In this document: positions 14,220 to 15,379 of the stretch, piece after piece | Position numbering within the stretch: position 1 is the stretch's first letter | Layout: each line of letters opens with the position of its first letter | Assembly: GCA_043752345.1 (NCBI GenBank) | Contig: JAYUYT010000044.1 | Location: 1 to 15,379 of the forward strand | DNA length: 15,379 nt | Source: VFJL01 sp043752345 | Lineage (GTDB): Bacteria > Pseudomonadota > Gammaproteobacteria > Burkholderiales > Nitrosomonadaceae | Direction of reading: 5' to 3' | Position numbers and translations under genes: made by a program | Notes under the pieces: model-generated | Seen by the model: only the letters and a program-made list of their open reading frames with translations | Database searches by the model: none | What the model was told of the DNA's origin: nothing

Positions 14220-15379
14220 GGCATGTTTTCCATCTGTAGCGGCGGCGCAAGCACAGGGATCCGCAGCTGTACAGTGCTACCCTGGGAGGAAGTTCCAGCG
14301 ATTCTCAGCTCACCATGCAGTTGTCGGGTGCGCTCATACATCCCGGTAATTCCGTAAGATTCTGGATTCAACAACTGTTGTTGGGTGATGCCAATACCGT
14401 TATCCTTGATTTCGATCACGACATTGCCATCGGTTTCAGTGATCTTGATGTCCACAGCTGTTGCTTGGGCGTGCTGCGCAATATTGGTGAGCGCCTCCTG
14501 GATAATCCTGAAAATATTCGTATTATGTTTTTCGCATAAACGGGGAAGGTGTGTTGGGCTCATAACCAGCCGACAGTTTATACCCAGACGCTGCTCGAAT
14601 TCATGCGCCAGCCACTCGATAGCACCACTGAGCCTGAGATTGTCGAGGACACTGGGCCGCATATTCTGCGAGATCCTGCGTACTACATCCAGGGCTTCCC
14701 CGGTTAATTGGTGCAATAACTGGATTCTTTCGTGCATTGGATTGGTGGCAACTTTTTTTGCAAGCCAATCCAGATCCATTTTCATTACTGTCAGCATGCT
14801 TCCCAATTCGTCATGGATTTCCCGGGAAATACTGGTTCTTTCATCTTCTCTTATGTTTTGCAAATGCATCGTCAATGCCTGCAATTTTGCCATCATCTGG
14901 TTGCGTTTCGTCACATCACGGAAAATGCCGCGAGAAGCCACAGCCTTACCGTTTTCAAAGTGCTCCGTCACACTGCCTTCCACTGCAACAATGCGTCCGT
15001 CCTTCGTCTGGAAGGCGCATTCCACTGCCCCCACGGCCGCGCCGACTAGGGACCGCTGCGACAGCGCGTCGTAGTGCTCGTGGCGGTCTACATGAATAAT
15101 ATCAAAGATGTTCAGTGTGGCCATGTCTTCCACGGAGTAACCGAGTGTTTTGCGCCAGGCGCGATTCACAAAAAGGATACGCCCATCGATGGCGACGCTC
15201 TGGATGAGGTCATTCGTGTTGTCAAACAGGTCGCGGAATTGCGACTCGCTTTTGCGTAACGCCTGCTGTGAGTGTTTGCGTTCAATGGCATAACGAATGA
15301 TGCGTGGCAAGACGCCACTCATTATCTTTTCTTTCAGTAGATAATCCTGCGCCCCAGCCTTGAGCGCGCTCAGAGCGAG
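14216..15379 (-). CDS. Hybrid REC-PAS-HisKA_3 sensor histidine kinase, 5' end beyond the window
   Basis: The frame is open to the window edge, giving 387 visible residues. The first ~25 read LALSALKAGAQDYLLKEKI and onwards, the K-containing end of a receiver domain (compare YLxK), followed by RIIRYAIERKHSQQAL, a typical linker helix. A PAS domain follows at about 44-160 (FRDLFDNTNDLIQSV, ILFVNRAWRKTLGYS). Next is HisKA_3 with EDERTSISREIHDELG (phospho-His 189 here) and a GHKL ATPase with N-box IFRIIQEALTNIAQHA, DNGIG, and YGITGMYERTRQLHG. No membrane segment is visible, so it is probably cytosolic and takes input both from PAS and from an upstream kinase through its REC domain. The internal ATG at 15322 is therefore not the start. 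It overlaps the response regulator by ATGA. Confidence 0.92.
   Translation of the reverse strand, partial: LALSALKAGAQDYLLKEKIMSGVLPRIIRYAIERKHSQQALRKSESQFRDLFDNTNDLIQSVAIDGRILFVNRAWRKTLGYSVEDMATLNIFDIIHVDRHEHYDALSQRSLVGAAVGAVECAFQTKDGRIVAVEGSVTEHFENGKAVASRGIFRDVTKRNQMMAKLQALTMHLQNIREDERTSISREIHDELGSMLTVMKMDLDWLAKKVATNPMHERIQLLHQLTGEALDVVRRISQNMRPSVLDNLRLSGAIEWLAHEFEQRLGINCRLVMSPTHLPRLCEKHNTNIFRIIQEALTNIAQHAQATAVDIKITETDGNVVIEIKDNGIGITQQQLLNPESYGITGMYERTRQLHGELRIAGTSSQGSTVQLRIPVLAPPLQMENMP

Noticed and set aside
1..15379. A novel defence, mobile or secondary-metabolite system
   Set aside because: All substantial frames are accounted for by core operon genes, one metabolic enzyme, one small membrane protein and a two-component pair; no repeats, CRISPR array, IS ends or toxin-like small genes were seen.

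Overview
The window looks like chromosomal DNA of a betaproteobacterium, perhaps of the Nitrosomonadales type. I infer this from gene order and protein sequence; no 16S or other marker RNA is present. Ten genes in a row on the minus strand form the conserved proteobacterial translation and envelope-biogenesis block. Read in the direction of transcription they are rpsB, tsf, pyrH, frr, uppS, cdsA, dxr, rseP, bamA, skp, fabZ, rnhB. They supply ribosomal protein S2, EF-Ts, UMP kinase, ribosome recycling factor, undecaprenyl-PP synthase, CDP-diacylglycerol synthase, the first committed MEP-pathway enzyme, the site-2 protease of the envelope stress response, the outer-membrane protein insertase, the periplasmic chaperone, a fatty-acid dehydratase and RNase HII. 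Spacing is tight (2-3 bp at several junctions). The larger gaps are rpsB-tsf, which contains a strong intrinsic terminator or attenuator hairpin, and dxr-rseP (168 bp).

A clear extended -10 promoter and a long, structured 5' leader precede rpsB. Divergent from it is a short GlpD-like FAD oxidoreductase on the plus strand. That gene converges on a small SirB-family membrane protein on the minus strand, and the two stop codons overlap. The right end holds a two-component pair on the minus strand: a hybrid kinase (REC tail, PAS, HisKA_3, HATPase) running off the window edge, overlapping by 4 nt (ATGA) a NarL/FixJ-type response regulator.

Two departures from the textbook layout stand out. First, lpxD, lpxA and lpxB, which normally sit around fabZ in this block, are absent here: skp runs straight into fabZ, and fabZ into rnhB. 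Second, the extreme left end (about 1-120) is not part of this operon. It reads on the plus strand as an internal piece of a Bacteroidetes-like MurG and abuts rnhB, whose C-terminal ~45-50 codons are missing. This is most simply a chimeric assembly join.

I found no tRNA, rRNA, CRISPR array, insertion sequence or phage element, and no gene-free stretch above 300 bp. I do not see a clearly new multi-gene system. The most useful leads are the chimeric edge, the missing lpx genes, the rpsB leader and the rpsB-tsf attenuator.
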